A stretch of DNA of 64,000 nt from NCBI RefSeq assembly GCF_004682045.1, contig NZ_QUZT01000015.1:1-64000 (forward strand), given 5' to 3'. Each line of letters opens with the position of its first letter. Position 1 is the stretch's first letter. The notes beneath the pieces were generated by a model. That model saw nothing but the letters and a program-made list of their open reading frames with translations, was not told the DNA's origin and searched no databases. Position numbers and translations under genes: made by a program. This DNA comes from Pseudomonas nabeulensis. GTDB lineage: Bacteria; Pseudomonadota; Gammaproteobacteria; Pseudomonadales; Pseudomonadaceae. Positions 63,865-64,000 of this stretch are shown piece after piece.

Positions 63865-64000
63865 TTACAGGTCTACGGTAGGAATCTTGCGCGGCGCCAT
63901 GAAGTACATCCAGGTCAGCGCGAGGAAGTACATCGCCGGGATCAGCGTGAACAACACGGTGTAGTTGTTGTTCGTCACGGTGAGGATATGGCCGACGATC
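63865..64000 (-). CDS. MFS transporter, C-terminal part (cut by window edge)
   Basis: The minus-strand frame is open from the window edge to a TAA at 63865. It reads IVGHILTVTNNNYTVLFTLI then PAMYFLALTWMYFMAPRKIP and ends TVDL. This is a final membrane helix followed by a short tail, typical of MFS sugar-acid/anion symporters, though the class is inferred from only 45 residues. Confidence 0.6.
   Translation of the reverse strand, partial: IVGHILTVTNNNYTVLFTLIPAMYFLALTWMYFMAPRKIPTVDL

Overview
The window is a stretch of chromosome from a Pseudomonas of the P. fluorescens group. Three things point there. Codon use is GC-rich throughout. The core-gene order is typical of Pseudomonas: proA-nadD-rsfS-rlmH-mrdA-rodA-mltB-rlpA-dacA, then DUF493-lipB-lipA, leuS-lptE-holA, miaB / phoH-like-ybeY-corC-lnt, and thiD-thiE-hemL. 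The intergenic repeats match from memory the three REP/REPIN sequence groups described in P. fluorescens SBW25. I see no phage, insertion sequence, CRISPR array, rRNA or tRNA. No REP-associated transposase gene is present.

Region 1 (1-12.3 kb) begins with a base-excision repair glycosylase (mpg, minus strand). It continues as a long plus-strand run: proline and NAD synthesis (proA, nadD), ribosome factors (rsfS, rlmH), then the elongasome and envelope genes (PBP2, RodA, MltB, RlpA, DacA), and finally lipoate synthesis (DUF493, lipB, lipA). Many neighbours overlap by 1 to 11 bases.

Region 2 (12.4-30.6 kb) holds an LD-carboxypeptidase and a second MltB-type lytic transglycosylase. Next come arfA (ribosome rescue, with an internal RNA hairpin), the leuS-lptE-holA operon and an ElyC/YdcF-type protein. 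The phoH-like-ybeY-corC-lnt operon and miaB follow. The region ends with small conserved proteins and the thiD-thiE-hemL operon.

Region 3 (30.9-43.8 kb) carries an orphan 7TM hybrid sensor kinase, an AidB-type acyl-CoA dehydrogenase, AMP nucleosidase, an RluE-type pseudouridine synthase and an Lrp-type regulator. A structured gene-free stretch ends in a strong terminator and may encode a small RNA. DUF6515, a zinc/iron efflux CDF protein, a lipoprotein and HrpB complete the region.

Region 4 (43.9-64 kb) is more accessory. A four-gene catabolic cassette contains an AtoE-type transporter, a muconolactone-isomerase-like protein, a YciI-like protein and a cyclase-family hydrolase. An alpha/beta hydrolase, an EEP-family phosphodiesterase, DUF2076 and a NYN nuclease paired with a DEDDh exonuclease follow. 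An Lrp regulator is divergent from an EamA exporter. Then come RhlE, a BaiN-like flavoprotein, a histone-deacetylase-like enzyme divergent from a GNAT acetyltransferase, TesB, a HAD phosphatase, YpfJ and a second EamA exporter. The window ends inside an MFS transporter.

Almost every convergent gene junction, and several others, carries a REPIN (two inverted REP sequences). I found no clear new multi-gene defence or secretion system. The best leads are regulatory: the arfA hairpin, the candidate small RNA at about 38.4-38.6 kb, the hairpin over the elyC-like ribosome binding site, the overlapping inverted repeats at 48.3 kb, and the nested REP cluster at 52.3-52.8 kb that borders a gene remnant.
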